NCBI RefSeq assembly: GCF_002864685.1
Contig: NZ_NMQZ01000026.1
Coordinates: 1 to 64,000 of the forward strand
Reading direction: 5' to 3'
Source of the DNA: Alloalcanivorax mobilis
GTDB lineage: Bacteria; Pseudomonadota; Gammaproteobacteria; Pseudomonadales; Alcanivoracaceae
Length of the DNA: 64,000 nucleotides
Shown here: piece after piece, positions 54,510 through 62,220 of the stretch
Numbering within the stretch: the first letter of the stretch is position 1
Layout of the letters: every line of letters starts with the position of its first letter
Translations under genes and position numbers: made by a program
Notes under the pieces: model-generated
The model's input: only the letters and a program-made list of their open reading frames with translations
What the model was told of the DNA's origin: nothing
Databases searched by the model: none

Positions 54510-55826
54510 GTGATCAATCATGAGCTCAGGGCCATCGGTGACGCCTGCTGGGACCGCTTCGATTTCGGCCGCGACTGGAACCATCACATCAGCGGCAGCC
54601 AGGTCATCCCGATTAATGATCGCCTTGCCTATATCGCCTCGCGGGGCGTGGTCGGCAATGTCACGCTGGTGCGGACCGACGACGGCCTGGTGGTGATCGA
54701 TTGCGGCAGCCGCAACACCGCGAAGAATATTCACCGCGCCATCCGCGCCTGGTCGGACCAGCCGATCCATACGGTGATCTATACCCACGGCCATCTGGAT
54801 CACGCCTTCGGTACCCCCCTGTTCGATCAGGAGGCGGAAGCCGCCGGGCTGCCAAAACCGGAGGTCATCGGCCAGGCCAACATCGAACGCCGCTTCCGTC
54901 GCTATCGGGCCAGCGCCGGCTGGAACGCCAACATCAACGGCCGTCAGTTCAAAGTGGCCGGCTTCACCTGGCCGGACGAGTACCGCTATCCGGACACCTT
55001 CTATGAAGAGGAAATGACGCTGGAAAAGGGCGGGCGGCGCTTGGAGCTGTACCACGGCATGGGCGAGACCGACGATCACACCTGGACCTGGATCGCGGAA
55101 GACAAAACCGTGGTGACCGGCGATTTCGTGATCTGGGCCGCGCCCAATGCGGGCAACCCGCAAAAAGTGCAGCGCTTCGCCAGACCCTGGGCAGAGGCGT
55201 TGCGGGCCATGGCGGCCAAGAAACCGGAAGTGCTGGTGCCCGGCCATGGCCCGGCGGTGTTCGGCGCCGAGCGGGTCGCCACCTTGCTCGACGACACCGC
55301 CACCTTCCTGGAGACGATTCACGATCAGACCCTGGAAGCCATGAACGAAGGGCTGAAGCTGGCCGACATCGTCGACAAGGTGACGTTGCCCGAAGGTCTT
55401 TTGGAAAAGCCCTACTTGCAGCCCACCTACGACGATCCGGAATTCCTGGTGCGTAATGTGTGGCGGCTTTATGGCGGCTGGTACGATGGCAACCCGGCGC
55501 ATTTGAAACCGGCGCATCCGCAAGCCCTGGGCACGGCCATCGCCGCCATTGCCGGTGGCGCCGACGGGCTCGCCGAGGCCGCCAGTCAGTGGTTGGAAAA
55601 AGGCGATTTAAGACTGGCCGGGCATCTCAGCGAATTCGCCGTGCAGGCGGAGCCAGACCACAAAGAAGCCCACCGCGTGCGTGCACGGGTGAACCAGGCC
55701 CGCGCCAAGGCGGAGACGTCATTGATGGCGAAGGGGATTTTCAGCGACGCGGCCAACGTGTCCCTGCGGGAACTCGGCGACGACGGCGAGGGCGGTTACC
55801 CGGGCTCACGGGTGGGCATCGGCTGA
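54510..55826 (+). CDS. metallo-beta-lactamase-fold hydrolase, alkyl-sulfatase-like
   Basis: A 438-aa MBL-fold enzyme with all seven metal ligands: HGHLDH (His93, His95, Asp97, His98), His190 in GETDDHTW, Asp205 in VTGDFV and His246 in PGHGP. A C-terminal helical part follows, as in alkyl-sulfatase dimerisation-domain proteins. It could hydrolyse an ester, thioester, lactone or sulfate; sequence alone does not decide. The GTG start at 54510 has AGGAG 8 nt upstream. It is the intact counterpart of the degenerate protein at 46225-47484, with which it shares length, order of blocks and the YRRYRxxxG-type region. It is convergent with the TetR gene. Confidence 0.88.
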   Translation: MINHELRAIGDACWDRFDFGRDWNHHISGSQVIPINDRLAYIASRGVVGNVTLVRTDDGLVVIDCGSRNTAKNIHRAIRAWSDQPIHTVIYTHGHLDHAFGTPLFDQEAEAAGLPKPEVIGQANIERRFRRYRASAGWNANINGRQFKVAGFTWPDEYRYPDTFYEEEMTLEKGGRRLELYHGMGETDDHTWTWIAEDKTVVTGDFVIWAAPNAGNPQKVQRFARPWAEALRAMAAKKPEVLVPGHGPAVFGAERVATLLDDTATFLETIHDQTLEAMNEGLKLADIVDKVTLPEGLLEKPYLQPTYDDPEFLVRNVWRLYGGWYDGNPAHLKPAHPQALGTAIAAIAGGADGLAEAASQWLEKGDLRLAGHLSEFAVQAEPDHKEAHRVRARVNQARAKAETSLMAKGIFSDAANVSLRELGDDGEGGYPGSRVGIG

Positions 55827-55885
55827 TCCTTCGCGCGCCTCTCAAGCTCGCCGGACGGCAAGCCTGAGAGGCGGTCAGCGTGTTC

Positions 55886-56698
55886 TCAGGCGCCGGCTTT
55901 TTCGTCTTCGGCGGCGCTGCGCACCGCCGCCGGTTGCCAGCTGCGTTGCTGATCCATGGCGACGCCCATGTAGGTGGGCATGGCGTGCCGGGCGTCCGCT
56001 TCCTGAATCGCCGCCAGGGTCGACGGGGACAACGGCGCGTCGAATATCGCCGCCGCGGTGGTGATCATGTCATCCACTCGTATCCAGCCTTCGTCGAGGC
56101 GAAAACCGCCTTTCTTTTCCGACTTCACCTGCTCGATCGCGGCCAGGCCATTAATGTGCATGTACTGCATGCTCACATAACGCTGATCCAGAATCGCCAC
56201 CGGCATATACGGCTTGGCTTCGTGAAGCGCCTTGCGGCTGTTTTGTGAACCCTCGCCGTGCAAGCCATTGAAACGGCGCCAGGCATTGCGGTCCATGCGC
56301 AGCTGCACCAGAAACCGCAGGTAGTAGCCGGGCTCATCGTTATCGAGCACATATCGGGCCAGGGGCATGATGCAGGTTTCAGCGATCACCATGGACGATA
56401 AGGGAAGGCCATTATTTTTGCGCCGCAACTCGGCCAACATGGCGAGGCGCTCGGCATCGATCGGGTTGGAGCGGAGATTCAGGATCGACTCGATGATCGC
56501 CTCTCGGGAACCGAAGTGATAGTGGATCACCGATTCGTTTTTCTGCCCGGCCTCTTCCCTGATCTGGCGCAGCGTGGCACCACGCAGGCCATTCATGGCG
56601 AAGACCTTTTCGGCGGCCAGGGTCAGCTCAAGTTTGGTGCCGTTGATCTCACCGGACCGGTTCTTCGTCGGACGACTTTTGTTCTTTGCATCCGCCAT
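55886..56698 (-). CDS. TetR-family transcriptional regulator
   Basis: A 270-aa regulator, rather long for the family. After a basic N-terminus (KNKSRPTKNRSG) comes the TetR helix-turn-helix AAEKVFAMNGLRGATLRQIR, with ESVIHYHFGSREAIIESIL. The ligand-binding part is TetR_C-like and larger than usual, with ETCIMPLARYVLDNDEPGYY. It probably controls the adjoining MBL gene and/or the TAXI-TRAP operon, whose divergent promoters hold a spaced 13-bp direct repeat. Confidence 0.88.
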   Translation of the reverse strand: MADAKNKSRPTKNRSGEINGTKLELTLAAEKVFAMNGLRGATLRQIREEAGQKNESVIHYHFGSREAIIESILNLRSNPIDAERLAMLAELRRKNNGLPLSSMVIAETCIMPLARYVLDNDEPGYYLRFLVQLRMDRNAWRRFNGLHGEGSQNSRKALHEAKPYMPVAILDQRYVSMQYMHINGLAAIEQVKSEKKGGFRLDEGWIRVDDMITTAAAIFDAPLSPSTLAAIQEADARHAMPTYMGVAMDQQRSWQPAAVRSAAEDEKAGA

Positions 56699-56812
56699 GG
56701 GCGCCTGCCTCGTTCCACTGAATTTAATGGCCCTATACTAACACTCTCTCGTCTCCATGGTCTCCGCCGACCGGGCTTTTCCGTGGTCCGGCGGTCACCC
56801 CCGTCAACGCCG

Positions 56813-57586
56813 CTAATCCTGGTAGATCATCTTGCAGGTCATGCCGCCGTCCACGGTGAACTGTTGCCCGGTAATAAAACCAGCCTGGTCAGAGGCGAGA
56901 AACGCAACGGTGGCGGCGATGTCTTCGGGCACGCCAACCCGGCCCACCGGGTGCTGCCGCCGATCCGTCTGACTGTGTTGTGGGTGGGAACGTCGTGCGC
57001 GCCGCTGCCAGGGCCCGGTCTCGATCCAACCTGGGCAGATCGCATTGACGCGGATGTCCGGCCCCAGGCTGATCGCCAGGGCGTGAGTGAGGGCCAGCAA
57101 CCCACCCTTGGCGGCGGCGTACGCTTCGCAGTGAGGCTCGGACTGCAACGCCCTTGTAGAAGCGATGTTGACGATCACACCCTGCCGGGCACGGAGCAAC
57201 GGCACCGCCGCCCGGCTACACAGGAACGCGCCGGTTAAGTGGCTGTCCTGCCAGCGGCGCCAATCTTCCAGGCTGAGACTTTCCAGCGGCCCACTGACCG
57301 GATCGGCAATGCCGGCGTTATTCATCAACAGGTCCAGCCCCGCCGGCTGACCATCCTGTTCTTGCCAGGCCCGCAGCGCCTGGAAAGCCTCCGCGACCCG
57401 GTCTTCATCTCCCACGTCCACGGCGGCCACCCGCAGCGCGTCGTCCCGCCGCTCCGCGGCCAGCTCCTCAAGGGCCTGGTGGTCGCAATCCAGCACCATG
57501 ACCCGCCATCCCCGGTCCAACAGAAAGGCCACGGTGCCCCGGCCAATACCTTGAGCGCCTCCCGTAATCAATGCGGTCGATCTCAT
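56813..57586 (-). CDS. SDR-family oxidoreductase
   Basis: A 257-aa short-chain dehydrogenase/reductase: ALITGGAQGIGRG (6-18), NNAGIADPVSG, NIASTRALQSEPHCEAYAAA with active-site Tyr and Lys in YAAAKGG, then NAICPGWIE and GQQFTVDGGMTCKMIYQD. It is FabG-like, but a residue of unusual SEPHCEAY spacing precedes the Tyr. It stands 68 nt from the MetX-like gene on the same strand and may be cotranscribed with it. Substrate unknown. Confidence 0.86.
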   Translation of the reverse strand: MRSTALITGGAQGIGRGTVAFLLDRGWRVMVLDCDHQALEELAAERRDDALRVAAVDVGDEDRVAEAFQALRAWQEQDGQPAGLDLLMNNAGIADPVSGPLESLSLEDWRRWQDSHLTGAFLCSRAAVPLLRARQGVIVNIASTRALQSEPHCEAYAAAKGGLLALTHALAISLGPDIRVNAICPGWIETGPWQRRARRSHPQHSQTDRRQHPVGRVGVPEDIAATVAFLASDQAGFITGQQFTVDGGMTCKMIYQD

Positions 57587-57654
57587 ACCTGTCTCCTTGA
57601 GTCTGCTTAAGAAGACATGCGGCCAACGCCAGCAGGATCAACGGCAAAGACGTA

Positions 57655-58674
57655 TCACGGCGGCGTCGCCAACAACTCCGCCATGACCCGCCACCAGTGG
57701 CCGGTGCTGGCGCGCTCGCGACCCGGCGCGCCGGCGGCGTGGCCGTAGTCGGAATCCAGTATCTCCAGGCGCGCGCCGGCAATGCGCTCGCTCTCATAAC
57801 GAGCGTCCTCGACGGTGAAATACAGATCGGTGCGCGAGGGCATCACCACCGTGTGGGCGCGAATGCCGTTGAGCGCGGCGTCAAAGTCGCCGCCGTATTC
57901 GGCGTCGTTGGCCGGGTCGGCGTGCTGCCAGGCGAGCATCATCGCCAGCAGATCGTTGGCGTCCTGGTGCAGATGATCGCGGTCCCAGAAACGCAGCAGC
58001 GCTTCGATGCTCTCGAACCCCAACTCCTTATAGAGCTCACGGCGGAAGAACGCCTGACTGTAGGCCCAGCCGGCGTAGACCCGGGCAAAGGCGCGTAAAC
58101 CCGCTTGCGGCGGGCGCGTGTAAGCACCCCCGTTGTAAACCGGGTCGGCCAGCAACGCGCTGCGCACCCCCTCCAGAAACACCTGGTTATGCGGCCAACA
58201 GCGCGCCGTGGCGCACACCGGCAGCAGGCGCTTGACGCGCCGCGGGTGACGCATCGCCCACAGGTAGCTTTGCATACCACCCATCGACCAGCCGGTGGCC
58301 CGGGCGATCTCCGTGTCACCGAACCAGGCATCCAGCGCGCGCCGCTGGGCCTCCACGTTGTCGTCCAGAGTCACCAGCGGAAACCGGTGCCCGCGCTGCG
58401 ACGGGTGCGCGTTGCTGGGCGAGGTGGCACGGCCATTGCCAAACAGGTTGAACAGCACCACGCAATACCGCGCCAGCGGCCCGCCCGCACCAACCAGGGG
58501 CAGGCTGCCCTGTTCCGTACCACCGTAGTAGCAGGGCACCACCACCAGATTGTCCCGGCGTGCGTTCAACTCACCGATCTGCACCGCGATCATGCGTGCC
58601 TCGCGCAGCACTCCGCCCTCCTTGAGGGGCAGGTCTCCCAGCGCGATTTCACGGCTAATGATTTGATTTTTCAT
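57655..58674 (-). CDS. alpha/beta hydrolase of the homoserine O-acetyltransferase (MetX) family
   Basis: A 339-aa alpha/beta-hydrolase-fold protein. The nucleophile elbow is GWSMGGMQ (Ser130), with NLFGNGRATSPSN and FPLVTLDDNVEAQ ahead of it. The Asp and His partners are expected in the SRTDLYFTVEDARY and DSDYGHAAG blocks near the C-terminus. Many members of this shape are not MetX and act as hydrolases or acyltransferases. The ATG at 58674 with GGAG 7 nt upstream begins the fold; a much longer open frame overlaps the divergent glutamine synthetase and is rejected. A dyad between the two genes may be their shared operator. Confidence 0.85.
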   Translation of the reverse strand: MKNQIISREIALGDLPLKEGGVLREARMIAVQIGELNARRDNLVVVPCYYGGTEQGSLPLVGAGGPLARYCVVLFNLFGNGRATSPSNAHPSQRGHRFPLVTLDDNVEAQRRALDAWFGDTEIARATGWSMGGMQSYLWAMRHPRRVKRLLPVCATARCWPHNQVFLEGVRSALLADPVYNGGAYTRPPQAGLRAFARVYAGWAYSQAFFRRELYKELGFESIEALLRFWDRDHLHQDANDLLAMMLAWQHADPANDAEYGGDFDAALNGIRAHTVVMPSRTDLYFTVEDARYESERIAGARLEILDSDYGHAAGAPGRERASTGHWWRVMAELLATPP

Positions 58675-58725
58675 GCGTTTTCTCCATTGCGAACGGCGTG
58701 GCAAGGCATCTTGGTTCACCGTTAT

Positions 58726-58747
58726 ATATACAGGCTGGCATGTATAT
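58726..58747. promoter_or_regulatory. inverted repeat in a divergent promoter region
   Basis: ATATACA and TGTATAT, perfect 7-bp arms with 8 nt between, lie in the 138-bp gap between the MetX-like gene and the type III glutamine synthetase. GTATA-type arms recall GntR-family operators. No GntR gene is in the window. Confidence 0.5.
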
Positions 58748-58812
58748 TGAATGAAGGAATCGTGCCAACCGCCATGCCCGCGCCGCACGCGGCACCACTG
58801 GAGAGAATCAGC

Positions 58813-60171
58813 ATGAACGCCTACGAACCGATTGAAAGCCTGCGCCAGGAGTTGACCCAAAAAGGGGTCAAGTACGCCATCGCCAGCTACGTGGATATCC
58901 ACGGCGCGATCAAGGGCAAGTTTGTCCCGATGGCCCACCTGGATCGCATGATGGGCGGCTCGGAACTGTACACCGGCGCCGCGCTGGATGGCGTGCCCCA
59001 GGACATCAACGACGATGAAGTGGCGGCCATGCCGGACGCGGCCACCGCCACGCCCTGCAGCTGGAACCGGGAACTGGCCTGGTTCGCCAGCGACCTGTAT
59101 TTGAACGGTAAGCCGTTCGAAGCCTGCTCGCGGCACATTCTTAAACGCCAGTTGGCCGCCGCCGCCGACCTGGGCTTTGCGTTCAACCTGGGCATTGAAA
59201 CCGAATTTTTCCTGTTCAAGGACACCGCCGACGGCGGCTTCGCGCCGATCAGCGACCGCGACACCCTGGAAAAGCCCTGCTACGACCCGCGCCTGCTGAT
59301 GGACAACCTGCCGATCGTCAATGAAATCGTGGAGGCCATGAACGAACAGGGCTGGGACGTTTATTCCTTCGACCACGAAGACGCCAACGGCCAGTTTGAA
59401 ACCGACTTTATGTACACCGACGCGCTGGGCATGGCCGACCGGTTGGTGTTTTTTCGCATGATGGCCAACGAAATTGCCCGCAAACATGGCGCCTTCGCCA
59501 GCTTCATGCCCAAGCCGTTCGCCGACCGCACCGGCAGCGGCGCCCACTACAACATGTCCCTGGCCGATCTGGACAGCGGCAAGAATCTGTTCGAACCGCA
59601 CGGTGACGACCCGCACGATTGCGGTGTGTCACCGCTGGCCTACCATTTTATCGCCGGCGTTTTGAAACACGCGCGCGCCATCTGCGCGGTGATCGCGCCC
59701 ACCGTCAACAGCTACAAGCGGCTGGTACAACGTGGCGCCATGTCCGGTTCCACCTGGGCGCCGGTGTTCTGCTGCTACGGCAACAACAACCGCACCAACA
59801 TGCTGCGCATTCCCTCCCAGGGCGGCCGCGTGGAATGCCGCGCGCCGGACATCAGCGGCAACCCCTATCTGGGCGCCGCGCTGATGCTGGCCGCCGGCCT
59901 GGAAGGCATTCGTGAAAAGCTGAACCCGGGGCTGCCGCACCGGGAAAACATGAACGATTACTCCCTCGCCGAAGTGAAAGCCATGGGCATTGAGATGCTG
60001 CCGCGCACCCTGGGTGAAGCCATCGATGCCTTCGAAGCGGACCCGCTGGCGAAGCAGGTGTTCGGTGATCTGATGTTCGACAGCTTCGTGGAATTCAAAC
60101 GTTCCGAATGGGAGCAATACCACAATCTGGTTTCCGACTGGGAAATCAAACGCTATTTGAAAATGTTCTGA
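58813..60171 (+). CDS. type III (GlnT-like) glutamine synthetase family ligase
   Basis: A 452-aa glutamine-synthetase-fold ligase. It has SYVDIHGAIKGKFVPM near the N-terminus, the metal site IETEFFLF (128-135), DHEDANGQFETDF (187-199) and the nucleotide/metal block MPKPFADRTGSGAHYNMS (232-249). Length and motifs fit the GlnT/type III group, which includes glutamine synthetase and gamma-glutamylmethylamide synthetase. It joins glutamate (or a similar acid) to ammonia or an amine with ATP. GGAGAG precedes the ATG at 58813. It lies 30 nt before the broken ABC receptor gene, suggesting a former nitrogen-compound uptake and assimilation unit. Confidence 0.9.
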   Translation: MNAYEPIESLRQELTQKGVKYAIASYVDIHGAIKGKFVPMAHLDRMMGGSELYTGAALDGVPQDINDDEVAAMPDAATATPCSWNRELAWFASDLYLNGKPFEACSRHILKRQLAAAADLGFAFNLGIETEFFLFKDTADGGFAPISDRDTLEKPCYDPRLLMDNLPIVNEIVEAMNEQGWDVYSFDHEDANGQFETDFMYTDALGMADRLVFFRMMANEIARKHGAFASFMPKPFADRTGSGAHYNMSLADLDSGKNLFEPHGDDPHDCGVSPLAYHFIAGVLKHARAICAVIAPTVNSYKRLVQRGAMSGSTWAPVFCCYGNNNRTNMLRIPSQGGRVECRAPDISGNPYLGAALMLAAGLEGIREKLNPGLPHRENMNDYSLAEVKAMGIEMLPRTLGEAIDAFEADPLAKQVFGDLMFDSFVEFKRSEWEQYHNLVSDWEIKRYLKMF

Positions 60172-60201
60172 TTCAAGGTTCTCAAATCACGGGAGAAAAC
60201 C

Positions 60202-61545
60202 ATGTCCTTCGTTAAACGCAGTTTGCGCTTCACCGGTATTGCGGCGCTGCTTGTCGCCCTGCTGGCGCCGGGTCTCGGCGTGGCCGCCGAGCGTCAGAGT
60301 TTCCGTCTGGCGTGGACCATCTACGCCGGCTGGATGCCCTGGAAGTACGCTCAGGAATCCGGAATCATGAAAAAGTGGGCCGACAAATATGGCATCGATG
60401 TCGAGATCACCCAGATCAATGATTACATCGAATCGATCAATCAGTTCACCGCCGGCCAGTATGACGCGGTCACTCTGACCAGCATGGATGCGCTGTCGAT
60501 TCCGGCGGCCAGCGGCGTCGACTCCACCGCGCTGATCATCGGCGACTACTCCAACGGCAACGACGGCATTGTGATGAAACACCCCGACGGCGGCATCAAA
60601 TCGCTTAACAGGCTGCTGAAGAACCCCTTGCGTGCTCAGGCTTTCAGGTTGGCACGTAATCCAGGCGCAGTTTTGAAGATGTGTGTCCACCCATCGAAAA
60701 ATTGCAACGACGAGTACGGGCCAGCCTGAAAGCCCCGAAGGGCGCGGCCTGAAGCGCACATCTGCTGCGCCTTGTCTCTAGGAAAGGGAACCACCCTGTC
60801 CGTTGAGACAAGACACAACAGCTGCACGCTTCAGGCCACGCTGAGCATGCAAGGGGTTCTTCAGCAGCCTGTTAAAGGCCAGAGCATCAATCTGGTGGAA
60901 TTGTCGGTGTCCCATTATCTGCTGGCGCGGGCCTTGGAAGAGCAAGGTCTCAGCGAACGGGATGTGAGCATCGTCAACACTTCGGACGCCGATATCGTGG
61001 CCGCCTTCAACAGCGACGATGTGAACAACATCGTCACCTGGAACCCGCTGTTGAGCGAAGCCGCCAGCAAGCCCGGTGCCGAAGTCGTGTTCGATTCCAG
61101 CCAGATTCCCGGCCATATCAAGGATCTGACTCTGGTCAACACCCAGACGCTGAAAGAGAATCCGAAGCTGGGCAAAGCCCTGGTGGGTGCCTGGTACGAA
61201 GTGATGGGCGTTCTTGAAAGCGACACCAACAAAGGCGCCGAAGCACGGGCGTTTCTGGGGCAGGCCTCGGGCACCGATCAAAAAGGCTATGAAGATCAAC
61301 TGGCCGGCATGAAGATGTTCTGGAAACCGCGCGATTCACTGGGCTTTCTGTACAGCGATGAAGCGATTGAGGCGATGGACAGCGTCCGCCAGTTTTCTTT
61401 CGAGCATGGCCTGCTTGGCGAAGGCGCCGACAGCGCGGACTTTATCGGCATCACCTTTCCCGAGTCCACGCTCGGCGATCAGAGCAACATCAAGCTGAGA
61501 TTTGATCCCACTTATATGAAAATGGCCGCCGACGGCAAACTTTAA
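60202..61545 (+). pseudogene. ABC transporter substrate-binding protein (urea-carboxylase-region type), disrupted by a MITE
   Basis: Two in-frame pieces flank a 263-bp insertion (60609-60871). Removing it with one TTAA copy joins ATCAAATCGCTT to AAAGGCCAG and restores a 358-aa protein. It has a signal peptide (ALLVALLAPGLGVAA) and NMT1-like binding-protein features: TIYAGWMPWKYAQESGIMKK, INDYIESINQFTAGQYDAVT, SNGNDGIV and VNTSDADIVAAFNSDDVNNI. It resembles receptors found beside urea carboxylase genes. As it stands translation would stop inside the insert near 60729, removing the second lobe. No ABC permease or ATPase gene follows. The sequence on both sides is otherwise undamaged, so the insertion looks recent. 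Confidence 0.92.
60609..60871. mobile_element. 263-bp MITE with TTAA target duplication
   Basis: Terminal inverted repeats of about 31 bp with one mismatch begin CAGGCTGCTGAAGAACCCCT at each end. TTAA lies directly outside at 60605-60608 and 60872-60875, a 4-bp target duplication. No transposase is encoded. Inside, GGCCTGAAGCG and CGCTTCAGGCC, and CTTGTCTC and GAGACAAG, pair to form a long hairpin. The ends recall IS1182-type elements from memory, but I cannot confirm that. Confidence 0.93.
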
Positions 61546-61601
61546 CAAGGAGCTTCGCTCGCCGCCCGGGTTGTCCAGACCCGGGCGGCGGCGTTCACAT
61601 C

Positions 61602-62210
61602 ATGCGACGCACAAAAGAAGACGCGGAGAAAACCCGCCTGAAAATCCTCGAAGCGGCGCTGGAACTGTTCAGCCGCAACGGCTACACCAACACCACGCTG
61701 GCCAGGATCGCGGAGCAGGCCGGTTACAGCCGTGGCCCGATTTACTGGCACTTTAAAAACAAGGACGAACTGTTCGAAGCGGTTCTGTCGTTTTCGCAAC
61801 AACCGCTGGGCGCCCTGATTGACGAAGCAAACGCCGCCGCCCACCGGCCGCTGCAGGCGATCGAACATTTTTCCCGCCATTGGCTGCGGCTGTTGGTGGA
61901 CAATCGCTGGCACCGGCAATCGTTCGAAATTCTGCTTAACAAAACCGAACTCACCGCCAACCTTGAGCGCACCCTGAAACGCGAGCGCAAACTGACCCGC
62001 TCGGTGGTGGCCACGCTTACCGCACTGGTGCGGCAAGCGCAAGCGCACGGCCTGGCCACCCCCCACGCCGGCGCCGATGAACTCGGCCTGCTTTGCTATA
62101 CCTACCTGATGGGCATCACCCAGACCTGGCTGTTCTCGCCACGCTTGTTCAACCTGGAGCAGGAAATCGATTTCTTCGTCGAGCGCCTTCTGGTTCTGGT
62201 TAAAACCTGA
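61602..62210 (+). CDS. TetR/AcrR-family transcriptional regulator
   Basis: A 202-aa TetR-family repressor of the AcrR/MexZ style. The N-terminal DNA-binding domain is KTRLKILEAALELFSRNGYT followed by TLARIAEQAGYSRGPIYWHF. The C-terminal part resembles TetR_C of efflux repressors (HRQSFEILLNKTELTANLER, TYLMGITQTWLFSPRLFNLE). In this family an efflux pump is usually adjacent, but none is in the window; the neighbour downstream is a convergent PepSY protein. Its target is therefore unknown. Confidence 0.9.
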   Translation: MRRTKEDAEKTRLKILEAALELFSRNGYTNTTLARIAEQAGYSRGPIYWHFKNKDELFEAVLSFSQQPLGALIDEANAAAHRPLQAIEHFSRHWLRLLVDNRWHRQSFEILLNKTELTANLERTLKRERKLTRSVVATLTALVRQAQAHGLATPHAGADELGLLCYTYLMGITQTWLFSPRLFNLEQEIDFFVERLLVLVKT

Positions 62211-62220
62211 GTCTCCGGCG

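Noticed and set aside
57655-59616. A 653-codon open frame covering both the MetX-like gene and part of the glutamine synthetase on the minus strand
   Set aside because: Only the part after the ATG at 58674 has family features and a ribosome-binding site; the rest is antisense to the glutamine synthetase gene.
60202-61545. Two separate small genes in the disrupted receptor
   Set aside because: The second piece has no signal peptide or start of its own outside the insert, and excision of the insert restores one frame exactly.
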